From the NCBI RefSeq assembly GCF_004302915.1, contig NZ_QQBI01000010.1:21115-85114 (forward strand): a DNA stretch of 64,000 nt. The letters are read 5' to 3'. This document shows, in pieces, positions 55,424-64,000 of this stretch; within the stretch, counting starts at the first letter, position 1, and each line of letters starts with the position of its first letter. Origin of the DNA: Komagataeibacter xylinus. Lineage in GTDB: Bacteria > Pseudomonadota > Alphaproteobacteria > Acetobacterales > Acetobacteraceae. The position numbers were made by a program, and so were the translations under genes. The notes below the pieces were generated by a model that was not told the DNA's origin, ran no database searches, and was given only the letters and a program-made list of their open reading frames with translations.

Positions 55424-58400
55424 ACGTCGCCCCCCCCAAGGCTGGCACCACGATGGACGCCATCGGCCTTGCCAATGCCAGCCAGGCCCAGGCGTCCGAC
55501 CCGCAGGCCTCGGTGTTTGTCTCGGCCTCGGCGGGCAGTGGCAAGACCAAGCTGCTGATCGACCGGCTGCTGCGCCTCATGCTGCCGCGCGATGTGCCTG
55601 ACCGTGATGGCGTGCCCACCCGGGTTGCGGGCAGCGACCCCGGCCGCATCCTGTGCCTGACCTTCACAAAGGCGGCGGCGGCGGAAATGTCGATCCGCCT
55701 GCAGGACCGGCTGGGCCGGTGGGTCATGCTACCCGATGATGCGCTTGATGGCGAACTTGCCCGCCTGTCCGTGCCGGTGGATGAGCGCACGCGGCAGGTG
55801 GCGCGTGAACTCTTTGCCCGCGTGCTCGACCTGCCCGGTGGCATGCGCATCGGCACCATCCACGCCTTCTGCCAGTCGCTGCTGCGCCGCTTCCCCATCG
55901 AGGCCGCGATCAGCCCGCATTTCACCCTGATCGAGGAGACCGATGCCCGCCTGGCCCAGCGTGCCGCGGTTGAGGATGTGGTGGGCGCGGGTGGCCCCGC
56001 CGTGGGGCTGCTGGCGGGCCAGATCGGCGTGGGTGACTTTACGTCCCTGATCGCCCGCCTGCAGGCGGATGCCCGCCGCCTGCTGCCGGTGGCGCGGCAG
56101 TGGGTGCGCGACCGGGCCAGTGTCGAGGCCGCGCTGATGCGCCTGCTGGGCATAAGCGGGCGCAGCGTGGATGAGGTGCTGCGACACGCCTGCGCCACCA
56201 TCCCCGATGAGGACGCCCTGCGCGATGGCCTGCGTTTTGCAGCGCAGGAAGGATCGCCCACGGTCAGGACGCAGGCCGCCACCATGCTGGACTGGCTGGG
56301 GCAGGATGCGGCCACCCGTGCTGCAACATGGCCCGTATGGCGCAAGGCGCTGCTTACAAACGAGGGGGCCCCCCGCCAGCGTGGCGGGCTGAACGCGAAG
56401 CTTGCCACCCTGTGCCCGATTCTGGTCGAGCAGTTGCTGGCGGAGGCTGCGCGCATCATCGCCACCGAGCAGCAGATGCGCGCGATCACGGTTTTTGAAC
56501 TCACCTGCGCGCTGCTCTCGGTAGCCCAGCCGGTGCTGGAGCGTTACGCCACGCGCAAGAGCGCGCAGGGCATGGTCGATTATGACGACCTGATCGACCG
56601 CACGCTCGAACTGCTGCGCGATCCCGGTGCGGCATGGGTGCTGTACAAGCTTGATGGCGGCATCGACCACCTGCTGCTTGATGAAGTGCAGGATACATCA
56701 TTCGACCAGTGGGCCATTGCCGGTGGCCTGACGGCGGAGTTCTTCGCGGGCGAGGGCACGCATGATGACGAGGGCACGCCGCGCACCATCTTCGCGGTGG
56801 GGGACTACAAGCAGTCGATCTATTCGTTCCAGGGGGCCGACCCCGAGGCCTTCCGCGCATGGCGGCAGCGCTTTCGCCAGAATGCCGCGGCAGCCGAGGC
56901 CCTGTGGCGCGAACCGGCCCTGACCGTCTCCTTCCGCTCCACCGCCCCGGTGCTCAAACTGGTGGATAGCGTGTTCGCCAATCCCGCCGCCGCCCGTGGC
57001 GTGGCCGAGCCCGATGGCACCATCCCCCCCCATGTCACGGCCCGCCCCGGCCAAGGCGGCCGCGTCGAGATCTGGCCCCCCGTGCCGGTGGAAGAGGATG
57101 GCGAGGCGGTCAGCCCCTGGCAGGCCCCTACCCGCAATGCGGGCCAGTCCACCGCCCAGCAACGCCTGGCCGATACGCTGGCCGCCTGGATTGCAGCCGA
57201 GCTGCGCAGGCCGCCCTCACCGGGCGAGGCGCCTCTTGCGCCGGGGGATGTGCTGATTCTCGTGCCGCGCCGCTCGGCCTTTGCCCGCGCCCTGATCCGC
57301 GCGCTGAAAACGAACGACGTGCCGGTGGCCACCCTCGTGCGCACCGTGCTGACCGACCAGCTTGCGGTGCAGGACCTCATGGCGCTGTGCGCGTGCCTGC
57401 TGCTGCCGCAGGATGACCTGACGCTGGCCTGCGTGCTGACTTCCCCCATTGGCGGGCTGGATGATGAATCGCTCATGCATCTGGCAACGGGGCGTGATGG
57501 CAAGCCGCTGTGGGCCGTGCTGCGTGCCCGCCATGCCGAGCGGCCGGACTGGGCGGCGGCGTGGCATATCCTCAACACGCTGTTCCGGCAGGTGGATTAC
57601 GCAACGCCCTACCAGCTTCTGGCCGAGGCCCTTGGCCCGCTGGGCGGGCGCACGCGGCTGCTGGCCCGCCTTGGCCCCGAGGCGGTGGAACCGGTGGATG
57701 AACTGCTCTCCGCGGCGCTGCGCTTTGAGGAGGCGCATGCCATCTCGCTGCAGGGTTTCCTGCACTGGCTCAATGCCTCGGACGAGACCGTGCGCCACGA
57801 GCCCGATGCCTCGGCCAACATGGTGCGTGTCATGACCGCGCACGGGGCCAAGGGGTTGCAGGCGCGGCTGGTGGTTCTGCCCGACACCATCGCCAGCCCC
57901 CGCTCTGACACCAACATCCTGTGGAAAAAAGACACGCGGACCGACCTCGATATCCCCATCTGGGTGCCCCGCCGCGAACTGGCCACAGACCTGACCGCGG
58001 CGTTGCAGGAAAAGATCAGGCAGGAGGCGGCGGAGGAATATAACCGCCTGCTTTACGTGGCGCTGACCCGTGCGAGCGACCGGCTGGTGGTATGCGGCTG
58101 GAAGCCGAGCCGGGGCGTGCCCGATGGCTGCTGGTACGATTTGTGCCACCGTGGCTTCGAGCAGGCGGGCGCCGAGGCCCGCCCCTTCGATCTGGGCTGG
58201 GAGGGCGAAAGCCTTGTGCTGGAGGAACAGCGCAGCGTGCCCGCCCCCATGCCCAGGGCTCAGGCCCCGGCACTGGATGCACAGCCGGTTGCCCTTCCGG
58301 ACTGGATGGGCCACGCGCCGCTGTGGCGACCCGTGCTGCCCGTGGCGGAGGGCCCGCTGGCCCGCCCGCTCGCACCCAGTCGGCCCGATGACGTGGCCCT

Positions 58401-59010
58401 TGGCCCGCAGCCTGCCGTGCGCTCGCCGCTGGTTGCGGCCAGCACGGTGCGTGACCGCGCCGATGCCACGGCCCGGCGCGCCCGCGCCCTGCAGCGCGGG
58501 CAACTGGTGCATGCCCTGTTGCAGTACCTGCCCGACTGCGCGCCCGATGCGCGGGCGGAACTGGCCCATGCCTGGCTGTCGCGCCCGGCGGCGGGGCTTG
58601 CGGCGGACCTGCGTGATGAACTGGTGGCGGAGGTGCTCGCGGTCATGGCGCAGCCAGCACTCGCGGCGCTGTTTGCCCCCGGCAGCCGCGTGGAGCAGCC
58701 GCTGGCCGGAATTGTGGGCGAGCAGGTGATCGTGGGGCAGGTGGACCGCATGGCGGTCAATGCCGATACGGTCACGGTGTGCGACTTCAAGACCAACCGC
58801 CACCCGCCCGCCGATATTGACCAGACCCCCGTGCTCTACCTGCGCCAGATGGCGGCCTACCGCGCCCTGCTGCGCGGGGTCTATCCCGGCAGGCAGGTCG
58901 TGTGCGTGCTGGTCTGGACCGAAGGCGTGCGCGTTGACATCCTGCCAGCAGCGCTGCTCGACCATTATGCACCGGACAGGGTTGCCTTAAAGGGATCAGT
59001 ACGGGCTTGA
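55420..59010 (+). CDS. addA: Double-strand break repair helicase-nuclease AddA
   Basis: An SF1 UvrD-like helicase fused to a nuclease, 1196 residues. It starts recombination at double-strand ends. Walker A is ASAGSGKTK (Lys42); the next motifs are CLTFTKAAAAEM and IGTIHAFCQSLLRRFP. Walker B is LLLDEVQDTS (D421-E422). Later motifs are VGDYKQSIYSFQGADP, VMTAHGAKGLQ and LLYVALTRASDRLVV. The C-terminal nuclease has VGQVDRMAV and CDFKTNRHP (Asp1122, Lys1124). It overlaps addB by 4 bp. Confidence 0.97.
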   Translation: MNVAPPKAGTTMDAIGLANASQAQASDPQASVFVSASAGSGKTKLLIDRLLRLMLPRDVPDRDGVPTRVAGSDPGRILCLTFTKAAAAEMSIRLQDRLGRWVMLPDDALDGELARLSVPVDERTRQVARELFARVLDLPGGMRIGTIHAFCQSLLRRFPIEAAISPHFTLIEETDARLAQRAAVEDVVGAGGPAVGLLAGQIGVGDFTSLIARLQADARRLLPVARQWVRDRASVEAALMRLLGISGRSVDEVLRHACATIPDEDALRDGLRFAAQEGSPTVRTQAATMLDWLGQDAATRAATWPVWRKALLTNEGAPRQRGGLNAKLATLCPILVEQLLAEAARIIATEQQMRAITVFELTCALLSVAQPVLERYATRKSAQGMVDYDDLIDRTLELLRDPGAAWVLYKLDGGIDHLLLDEVQDTSFDQWAIAGGLTAEFFAGEGTHDDEGTPRTIFAVGDYKQSIYSFQGADPEAFRAWRQRFRQNAAAAEALWREPALTVSFRSTAPVLKLVDSVFANPAAARGVAEPDGTIPPHVTARPGQGGRVEIWPPVPVEEDGEAVSPWQAPTRNAGQSTAQQRLADTLAAWIAAELRRPPSPGEAPLAPGDVLILVPRRSAFARALIRALKTNDVPVATLVRTVLTDQLAVQDLMALCACLLLPQDDLTLACVLTSPIGGLDDESLMHLATGRDGKPLWAVLRARHAERPDWAAAWHILNTLFRQVDYATPYQLLAEALGPLGGRTRLLARLGPEAVEPVDELLSAALRFEEAHAISLQGFLHWLNASDETVRHEPDASANMVRVMTAHGAKGLQARLVVLPDTIASPRSDTNILWKKDTRTDLDIPIWVPRRELATDLTAALQEKIRQEAAEEYNRLLYVALTRASDRLVVCGWKPSRGVPDGCWYDLCHRGFEQAGAEARPFDLGWEGESLVLEEQRSVPAPMPRAQAPALDAQPVALPDWMGHAPLWRPVLPVAEGPLARPLAPSRPDDVALGPQPAVRSPLVAASTVRDRADATARRARALQRGQLVHALLQYLPDCAPDARAELAHAWLSRPAAGLAADLRDELVAEVLAVMAQPALAALFAPGSRVEQPLAGIVGEQVIVGQVDRMAVNADTVTVCDFKTNRHPPADIDQTPVLYLRQMAAYRALLRGVYPGRQVVCVLVWTEGVRVDILPAALLDHYAPDRVALKGSVRA

Positions 59011-59089
59011 CCGCGTGCCGGGCGATTGCCATGTCAGCAGGACGCAAGGACACAGGCAGCCGTGGCTGCCGTAAATGGAGCATTGAGTG

Positions 59090-59419
59090 ATGGGTGAAAA
59101 CACGATTGCGGTCAGCGACGACCAGTTCAAGACCCTGGTTCTCGACTCGAAGGAGCCGGTTCTGGTTGATTTCTGGGCCGAATGGTGCGGCCCGTGCAAG
59201 ATGATTGCGCCCGCACTAGAAGAACTCGGCGGTGAGTTCAAGGGCCGCATGACGGTGGCCAAGGTCGATATCGACAACAATCTCCGCACCCCCAATGAAT
59301 ATGGCGTGCGCAGCATCCCCACCCTGGTCCTGTTCAAGGATGGCAAGCCTGTAGCCCAGCAGACCGGCGCCATGCCCAAGAGCCAGCTCAAGGCATGGGT
59401 TGAATCCAAGCTGGGCTGA
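59090..59419 (+). CDS. trxA: Thioredoxin TrxA
   Basis: Disulfide reductase cofactor, 109 residues. The active site is WCGPC (Trp32, Cys33, Cys36) in VDFWAEWCGPCKMIAPALEE; the cis-proline loop is VRSIPTLVLFKDG. ATG 59090 follows GGAG by nine bases; the GTG directly before it is not needed. It lies 79 bp after addA, the usual alphaproteobacterial order. Confidence 0.98.
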   Translation: MGENTIAVSDDQFKTLVLDSKEPVLVDFWAEWCGPCKMIAPALEELGGEFKGRMTVAKVDIDNNLRTPNEYGVRSIPTLVLFKDGKPVAQQTGAMPKSQLKAWVESKLG

Positions 59420-59433
59420 GTATCGGTCAGGAT

Positions 59434-59477
59434 GTTTCTAGGTGCCGCCTTTTTTCAAAAAGGCGGCATTTTTTTCT
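59434..59477 (-). repeat. Dispersed hairpin element, truncated copy; bidirectional terminator
   Basis: GTTTCTAGG, then TGCCGCCTTTTTTCAAAAAG, GCGGCA, and eight T. Only the GCC hairpin remains. It sits between convergent trxA and hpnK and ends two bases before the hpnK stop codon. Confidence 0.8.
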
Positions 59478-59478
59478 C

Positions 59479-60333
59479 TTAACGCCCGCAGGCCACATCG
59501 GTCCATGTGGTGGGTGTGGCCCCCGAATGGGCCAGCCCCGAGCGAAAGCCCGGCGCGCAGAGCGTGCGGAACTCGGCTTCATGCTCATAAGTCGGCATGA
59601 GGCGCTGCAACAGTTTGTTCTTGGCCGTGGCCGGGTGAAAATAGATTTCCGACAGGCCATCAGGCAGGTGGGCCGCCAGCGCCGAGACGCGCTCGGTGGT
59701 CATGTGGCCGCTCCAGGCCAGGCCAAAGCACCAGTCATTCGTCACCATCCCGGCCTTGTGCGCCTGATGGCGCAAAAGCCCGGTCCACCGCCGCAGGGCG
59801 GCATCGCCCAGCGTGTCGGCAAAGGTGCCGGCCGCACGCAGCGGCTCGGGCGGCTCAAGCGGCACGCGCACCGCGCGCAGGCCATGGCGCAGGCCACTGT
59901 CAATCAGGTAGCGCCCCACGGTGGGGTGCAGGTGCATGTGCTTGTGCGCATTGGCGTGGTCCAGCGCCAGCCCTGTGGCGGCAAAGGCGCGGAACTGCGC
60001 CTCGATCTCGGCGGCCAGTTCACGGCGCACGGCGGGGCGGAAGAAATATTCCACCCCCAGCTTGAGCTGGTCGGAGGGGAACTGGCCATCCTGGGGCACA
60101 AGCAGCGGAATATCGGCAGGCGGTAGGGTGGCGGGGCCTTCAATGGCCACGAGATGCAGCCCCACGCGCAGGTCAGGCAGTTTCCTGGCGCGGCGCACGG
60201 CGTCGGCTGCGGCGGGGCCGGAGACCATCAGGCTCGCCGTTGACAGCAACCCATCCCGGTGGGCGATCTCGATGGCCTCGTTGACTTCTTCCGACAGGCC
60301 GAAATCATCGGCGGATATGATGACGCGCTTCAT
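59479..60333 (-). CDS. hpnK: Hopanoid biosynthesis deacetylase HpnK
   Basis: A YdjC/ChbG-fold deacetylase of 284 residues. In the published pathway HpnI adds N-acetylglucosamine to bacteriohopanetetrol, HpnK removes the acetyl group and HpnJ converts the sugar to the cyclitol ether. The metal/active-site motifs are SADDFGLSEEVNEAI and DHANAHKHMHLHP. The typical GLHLVAIEGPATLPP is also present. It lies downstream of hpnJ with a terminator-like hairpin between, so its expression may be reduced or separate. Confidence 0.95.
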   Translation of the reverse strand: MKRVIISADDFGLSEEVNEAIEIAHRDGLLSTASLMVSGPAAADAVRRARKLPDLRVGLHLVAIEGPATLPPADIPLLVPQDGQFPSDQLKLGVEYFFRPAVRRELAAEIEAQFRAFAATGLALDHANAHKHMHLHPTVGRYLIDSGLRHGLRAVRVPLEPPEPLRAAGTFADTLGDAALRRWTGLLRHQAHKAGMVTNDWCFGLAWSGHMTTERVSALAAHLPDGLSEIYFHPATAKNKLLQRLMPTYEHEAEFRTLCAPGFRSGLAHSGATPTTWTDVACGR

Positions 60334-60352
60334 GCAGCAAAACCGGGTGGCT

Positions 60353-60389
60353 TGAAAAAAGAAATGCCGGAACCCGAAGGTTCCGGCAT
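60353..60389 (-). terminator. Terminator-like hairpin between hpnJ and hpnK
   Basis: On the minus strand ATGCCGGAACC-TTCG-GGTTCCGGCAT is followed by TTTCTTTTTT. It lies 14 bp after the hpnJ stop and 20 bp before the hpnK start. Read-through must occur, or hpnK has its own promoter. Confidence 0.8.
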
Positions 60390-60402
60390 GGGCGTTGCGG
60401 GA

Positions 60403-61827
60403 TCAGGCCGCGCGGCGTTCGCGCAGGAACTGGAAGAACTCCACCCCTTCGCGCAGGCGGCGCTTCATCATCTGCGGGCTGCGCACCATCTCGTTCAGGA
60501 TCGAGGCGATCTTGGGCGCGCGGAAGTAGAACTTCCGGTAGAATTCTTCCACGCTCTGGAAGATTTCGGTGTGCGACAGGTGCGGGTAGTGCAGCGGCGC
60601 GATCTGCACGCCGTTATCATCGATCAGCTCGGCGTTCTTTTCATCCAGCCAGCCATTCTCGGTCGCCTGCTGGTGCAGGAACGTGCCGGGATAGGGCGCT
60701 GCCAGCGAGACCTGCAGCGTGTGCGGGTTGATCTCGGTTGCAAAGCGGATGGTTTCCTGAATGGTCTCCTTCGTCTCGCCCGGCAGGCCGAGGATGAAGG
60801 TGCCATGGATCTTGATGCCGAGTTCGTGGCAGTTCTTGGTGAACTCGCGGGCCGTCTCGACGCGCATGCCCTTCTTGATGTTGTGCAGGATCTGCTGGTT
60901 GCCGCTCTCGTAACCGACCAGCAGCAGGCGCAGGCCGTTGGCCTTGAGCACTTCCAGCGTCTTGCGGGGCACATTGGCCTTGGCGTTGCACGACCAGGTC
61001 ACGCCCAGCTTGCCCAGTTCCTTGGCAATGGCTTCGGCGCGCGGCAGGTCATCGGTGAAGGTGTCGTCGTCGAAGAAGAATTCCTTCACCTGCGGGAAAT
61101 ACTGCTTCGCCAGGCGGATCTCGGCGGCCACGTGCTCGGGGCTGCGGGTGCGGTAGTGATGGCCACCCACGGTCTGCGGCCACAGGCAGAAGGTGCAGCG
61201 CGACTTGCAGCCACGGCCGGTATAGATCGAGATGTAGGGGTGCATCAGGTAACCGATGAAGTAATCTTCAATCTTCAGGTCACGCTTGTACACCTCGGTC
61301 ACGAACGGCAGGCTGTCCATGTCCTCGATCATGGCGCGGTCGCGGTTGTGCACGATCTTGCCATCGGCGTCGCGCCAGGAAATGCCATCGACATCCTTCC
61401 ACTCGCGGCCTTCCGCCATTTCCTTGATGGTGAAGTCAAACTCGTTGCGGGCCACGAAGTCCACCGGCGGGGCGTTGAGCAGGCTCTCTTCGGGCTGCAC
61501 CGCCACCTTGGCGCCAACCATGCCGATCTTGACCTTGGGGTTGGCATCCTTGAGCATCTGGGCCACGCGCACGTCCGATGCGAAGGAAGGCGTGGAAGTG
61601 TGCATGATGACGAGGTCGCGGTTGCGCACGTCTTCGAGGATCGGCTCCATGCCCATGCGGGCAGGCGGCGCATCGATCAGGCGGCTGCCCTCGACCATGG
61701 CGGCGGGCTGGGCCAGCCAGGTCGGGTACCAGAACGACTTGATTTCCCGCTTGGCCTGATAGCGGGAACCGGCCCCACCGTCGAATCCGTCAAACGAAGG
61801 CGGCTGGAGAAACAGGGTTTTCATCAT
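60403..61827 (-). CDS. hpnJ: Hopanoid biosynthesis radical SAM protein HpnJ
   Basis: A radical SAM enzyme forming the cyclitol ether head group of composite hopanoids by sugar-ring contraction. It is 474 residues: an N-terminal cobalamin-binding-like domain (about 1-170), then the radical SAM core with the iron-sulfur motif CKSRCTFC (CxxxCxxC) after YISIYTGRG. SAM-binding FFDDDTFTDD and later LVGYESGNQQIL and GTFILGLPGETKETI follow. Two Met codons open the frame (61827, 61824); the first is used. Confidence 0.96.
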   Translation of the reverse strand: MMKTLFLQPPSFDGFDGGAGSRYQAKREIKSFWYPTWLAQPAAMVEGSRLIDAPPARMGMEPILEDVRNRDLVIMHTSTPSFASDVRVAQMLKDANPKVKIGMVGAKVAVQPEESLLNAPPVDFVARNEFDFTIKEMAEGREWKDVDGISWRDADGKIVHNRDRAMIEDMDSLPFVTEVYKRDLKIEDYFIGYLMHPYISIYTGRGCKSRCTFCLWPQTVGGHHYRTRSPEHVAAEIRLAKQYFPQVKEFFFDDDTFTDDLPRAEAIAKELGKLGVTWSCNAKANVPRKTLEVLKANGLRLLLVGYESGNQQILHNIKKGMRVETAREFTKNCHELGIKIHGTFILGLPGETKETIQETIRFATEINPHTLQVSLAAPYPGTFLHQQATENGWLDEKNAELIDDNGVQIAPLHYPHLSHTEIFQSVEEFYRKFYFRAPKIASILNEMVRSPQMMKRRLREGVEFFQFLRERRAA

Positions 61828-61930
61828 GCTACGCGTATCCTCGGGTTCTGGCGGGGAACGGGGTTCCCTTAATACCCGTTCTTATTGACTACAGGGTGGG
61901 TTTTTTCAAACGGTCCGGCGGGCTGGGGGG

Positions 61931-63109
61931 TCAGTCACCGGGGGAGGCGGGTTGCGATCGTGGTGTCATGACCGAATGGGGCGTGACATGCATCGTCTGC
62001 CCGCGCCAGGCAACCCTTGTGCCCGTAACGCTGCCCACCATGATCGCGGCTGAGATCCAGTCGCGCAGGGGGAGCAGCAGTAACGGCAGCAGGCTGCGCT
62101 GCGCCAGTGTCCGGTCAAGGATGAAGGAACATACGCCCCGCCATCCCCACGCACCAAGAAAGAAAAGCCATGTCCATGCCGCGTGCGGTGCCAGCAGCAC
62201 CGCAACAGTGGCCCAGAACAGGGGCAGCTGGATGGCCGAGGCCGCATAGCCCGCCGGTTCCAGGGTCTTGACGGTGCGGCCCCAGCGCAGTTCATGCGCC
62301 AGTACCTCACGCATCGAGGTTTCGCCCACGGTGGTCCATGTCATGCATGCGGCAATGGCGATGTCCTTGCCGTGCTCGCGCACGTAACGGCCAAGGATCG
62401 CATCATCGGCCACATGGGGCACAAGGGCTTCGAGCCCGCCAATGGCATCGAGCATGGAGCGCCGCAGCGCCATGGTGGCGCCGAGGCAGTCCTGCCGCCC
62501 GAGGTAGCGCGACAGCATGACGCCGGGCAGGAAATTGTGGTTGATCTGGCAGGCGGCCAGCAGGCGCGGCACGGTGTTCGAGGCGGGCAGCCCCGCATAG
62601 AGCGTGGTCACGAGCCCCACATTGTCGGGCACCATGGCGCCCACCACATGGCGCAGGTAGTCGGGTGCGACATGAATGTCCGAATCGGAAATGACCAGCA
62701 CATCATGCTTCACGCGCGTCATGATGTTGATCAGGTTGCCGATCTTGCGGTTCACGCCATGGAAGGTGGGGTCGATCACCAGCTCCATCGGCACATCCGG
62801 ATGGCGTTCCATCAGGCGGCGCACGATGGGTATGGCGGCATCATCCTCGGCCTGTACGCCAAAGACGATCTGCATATGCGGATAGTCCTGCGTGCAGAAG
62901 CTCTCGAGGGCTTCTTCAAGCAGGGGTTCATCGCCATGCAGCGGCTTGAGCACGGAGACCGGGGGCAGGGGCACTGCCCGGTCAACGCGTTTTTCCTGCC
63001 AGCGGAAACGCGAGACCAGAAAAGTGCCTACCGCTGCCTGCATGCACCCGGCGGCCGCGACAGTCGCGGCCAGTCCGGCGGGTGAAACAAGAGCGTTGAA
63101 AACAGACAT
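61931..63109 (-). CDS. hpnI: Hopanoid biosynthesis glycosyltransferase HpnI
   Basis: A membrane-bound GT2-family transferase, 392 residues, thought to add N-acetylglucosamine to bacteriohopanetetrol. An N-terminal membrane helix is followed by the GT-A domain: VLKPLHGDEPLLEEALESF, the acidic VISDSDIHV motif, and LAHELRWGRTVK (Q/E-xx-RW). Two or three C-terminal helices (LFWATVAVLLAPHAAWTWLFFLGAW) anchor it. ATG 63109 (MSVFNALVS) is chosen over an upstream Met because GGA precedes it. It lies 62 bp after hpnM and 103 bp before hpnJ. Confidence 0.94.
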   Translation of the reverse strand: MSVFNALVSPAGLAATVAAAGCMQAAVGTFLVSRFRWQEKRVDRAVPLPPVSVLKPLHGDEPLLEEALESFCTQDYPHMQIVFGVQAEDDAAIPIVRRLMERHPDVPMELVIDPTFHGVNRKIGNLINIMTRVKHDVLVISDSDIHVAPDYLRHVVGAMVPDNVGLVTTLYAGLPASNTVPRLLAACQINHNFLPGVMLSRYLGRQDCLGATMALRRSMLDAIGGLEALVPHVADDAILGRYVREHGKDIAIAACMTWTTVGETSMREVLAHELRWGRTVKTLEPAGYAASAIQLPLFWATVAVLLAPHAAWTWLFFLGAWGWRGVCSFILDRTLAQRSLLPLLLLPLRDWISAAIMVGSVTGTRVAWRGQTMHVTPHSVMTPRSQPASPGD

Positions 63110-63171
63110 TATTTTTCCGGCAAGGTCCCGCGCGTGAAACAAAATGAAAAAGACGTCAGGGAAGGGTCAGA

Positions 63172-63834
63172 TTATTCTTCCGAGAAGGTCTTGATTTTCT
63201 TCTGTAACAGATTTGTCAGTTTTTGCACATTCCCGCCAGACAGGGCGGAGCTGAAATCCGCACGCTGTGCCGCCACCTGGCTGATATGGGCATTGAGCAG
63301 TACGTCAACGATCTGCCAGCCCTTTGCATCCGAGCGCATCACGTAATTGATTTCGGTCCCGCTCGGGTCATCGGACGAGCCGATATGCGTTATAACAATA
63401 CGGTCGTTCCCCACCGGGGAGGGCGTGACGGCAGGAGCAATGGTGAAGCGCGCATCGCTGCCCGGCTTGAAGCTCGAGACATAGCGGGCAATGGTGAACT
63501 GGCGGAAGGTGGTCAGGAGCTGCTGCTTCTGGTCATCGGGCAGGGTGGCGTAGCGCGGGCCGATGGAGGAGGCGAGCACGGCCTCCATGTCATAGGCGCG
63601 GTCGATTGCCGGTGCGAGCATCTGCGAGCGCTGCTCGAATGTGCCGCTGCCTTTGGCCTGCACGCGGTCGAGGGCGGCATACAGGGCCTTGATCGGCTCC
63701 TGCACCTGCGCGTCGGACGCGGCGGCCGCATGGGCTGCATTGATGGGGAAGACGGCAGGGACGACCGGTGCCGCCATCAGGCCGGCGCATAGCGCCAGCG
63801 CGGTGGTTTTCAGGGCATGTTTCATAATGTTCAT
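63172..63834 (-). CDS. hpnM: Hopanoid biosynthesis-associated periplasmic protein HpnM (Ttg2D/MlaC-like)
   Basis: A periplasmic lipid-carrier-like protein of 220 residues. The signal peptide (KTTALALCAGLMAAPVVPA) is cleaved near AHAAAA. The mature part follows the MlaC/Ttg2 pattern: AYDMEAVLASSIGPRYATL, FRQFTIARYVSSF, and DAKGWQIVDVLLNAHISQVAAQRADF. It presumably helps move hopanoids to the outer membrane together with HpnN, which is not in the window. The start overlaps the dxs stop (ATGA). Confidence 0.92.
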   Translation of the reverse strand: MNIMKHALKTTALALCAGLMAAPVVPAVFPINAAHAAAASDAQVQEPIKALYAALDRVQAKGSGTFEQRSQMLAPAIDRAYDMEAVLASSIGPRYATLPDDQKQQLLTTFRQFTIARYVSSFKPGSDARFTIAPAVTPSPVGNDRIVITHIGSSDDPSGTEINYVMRSDAKGWQIVDVLLNAHISQVAAQRADFSSALSGGNVQKLTNLLQKKIKTFSEE

Positions 63835-64000
63835 GATTTCGGTCCGTTTGCCGTCTTTAGCAAGGGCTGCGTCATGCTGATTCCGACACCCAGCGCATCA
63901 AGAGCGGTATTGGTAATGGCCACCGCATCCAGCCCGGCCTCATGGTACTGGGCCTCCTGGCTGTTATGGTCGATGAAGCGGTCGGGCAGGGTCATGGGGC
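63831..64000 (-). CDS. dxs: 1-deoxy-D-xylulose-5-phosphate synthase, C-terminal end only
   Basis: An open minus-strand frame enters from the right edge and stops at 63831. The visible 55 residues read MTLPDRFIDHNSQEAQYHEA, then GLDAVAITNTALDALGV and a 17-residue tail. LPDRFIDH...Q....GLDA is the typical C-terminus of DXS, the thiamine-diphosphate enzyme that begins the MEP isoprenoid pathway. The 4-bp overlap with hpnM couples precursor supply to hopanoid genes. Confidence 0.88.
   Translation of the reverse strand, partial: PMTLPDRFIDHNSQEAQYHEAGLDAVAITNTALDALGVGISMTQPLLKTANGPKS

Overview
The window looks like a chromosomal segment of an acetic acid bacterium, most likely Komagataeibacter or a close relative in the Acetobacteraceae. 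The evidence is high GC with strong GC3 bias, a c-di-GMP operon laid out like the A. xylinum cdg operons, hopanoid genes (hpnI, hpnJ, hpnK, hpnM beside dxs), an alphaproteobacterial F1-ATPase operon (atpHAGDC without F0 genes), GcrA, alpha-type AddAB and a GntP-type gluconate permease. This placement is inference from gene content; no database was searched. No plasmid, phage or complete IS functions were recognised.

Layout. 1-4.1 kb: a c-di-GMP operon with a PDE-like GAF-GGDEF-EAL protein cut by the left edge, a DGC-like PAS-GGDEF-EAL protein, and a small unknown protein. 4.2-8.5 kb: lipoprotein, tRNA-Thr(GGT), dksA, an orphan outer-membrane efflux protein and a divergent TetR regulator. 8.6-13 kb: a solitary type I-E CRISPR-like repeat, a DUF1963 protein, a TonB-dependent receptor and a low-GC broken gene. 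13.2-17.8 kb: glnK-amtB, a CLC-type anion transporter, a 58-residue RMF/CrpP-like protein and a periplasmic protein with an internal duplication. 17.8-27.2 kb: a FUSC exporter divergent from a MarR regulator, followed by a four-gene ABC-2 exporter operon (HlyD-like, RbbA-like, YhhJ-like, outer-membrane factor). 27.3-35.7 kb: gluconate permease, tRNA-Thr(CGT), pqiABC, tRNA-Trp-secE-nusG, tRNA-Gly(TCC) and a DHA2 drug/proton antiporter.

36.0-41.0 kb is the atpHAGDC operon. It is followed by queF, rnd, gcrA, a bactofilin, a PfkB sugar/nucleoside kinase, typA and a His-rich secreted peptide. dadA and a ferredoxin/flavodoxin-NADP reductase follow on the minus strand. 51.1-59.4 kb is a translationally coupled run, tsaE-murU-like-addB-addA, with trxA close behind. 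59.5-64.0 kb (minus strand) carries dxs (3' end only), hpnM, hpnI, hpnJ and hpnK, the side-chain decoration branch of hopanoid synthesis.

The intergenic spaces hold a recurring palindromic element. It is about 78 bp when complete, with outer AAGTTTTTGG/CCAAAAACTT arms and two inner hairpins (GAAGCTTTTTT... and GCCGCCTTTTT...). It occurs seven times, in full or truncated form, mostly between convergent genes where it probably also terminates transcription. Together with the lone CRISPR repeat, the broken low-GC gene and the 58-residue protein, it is the least expected content. I did not find a convincing wholly new multi-gene system.
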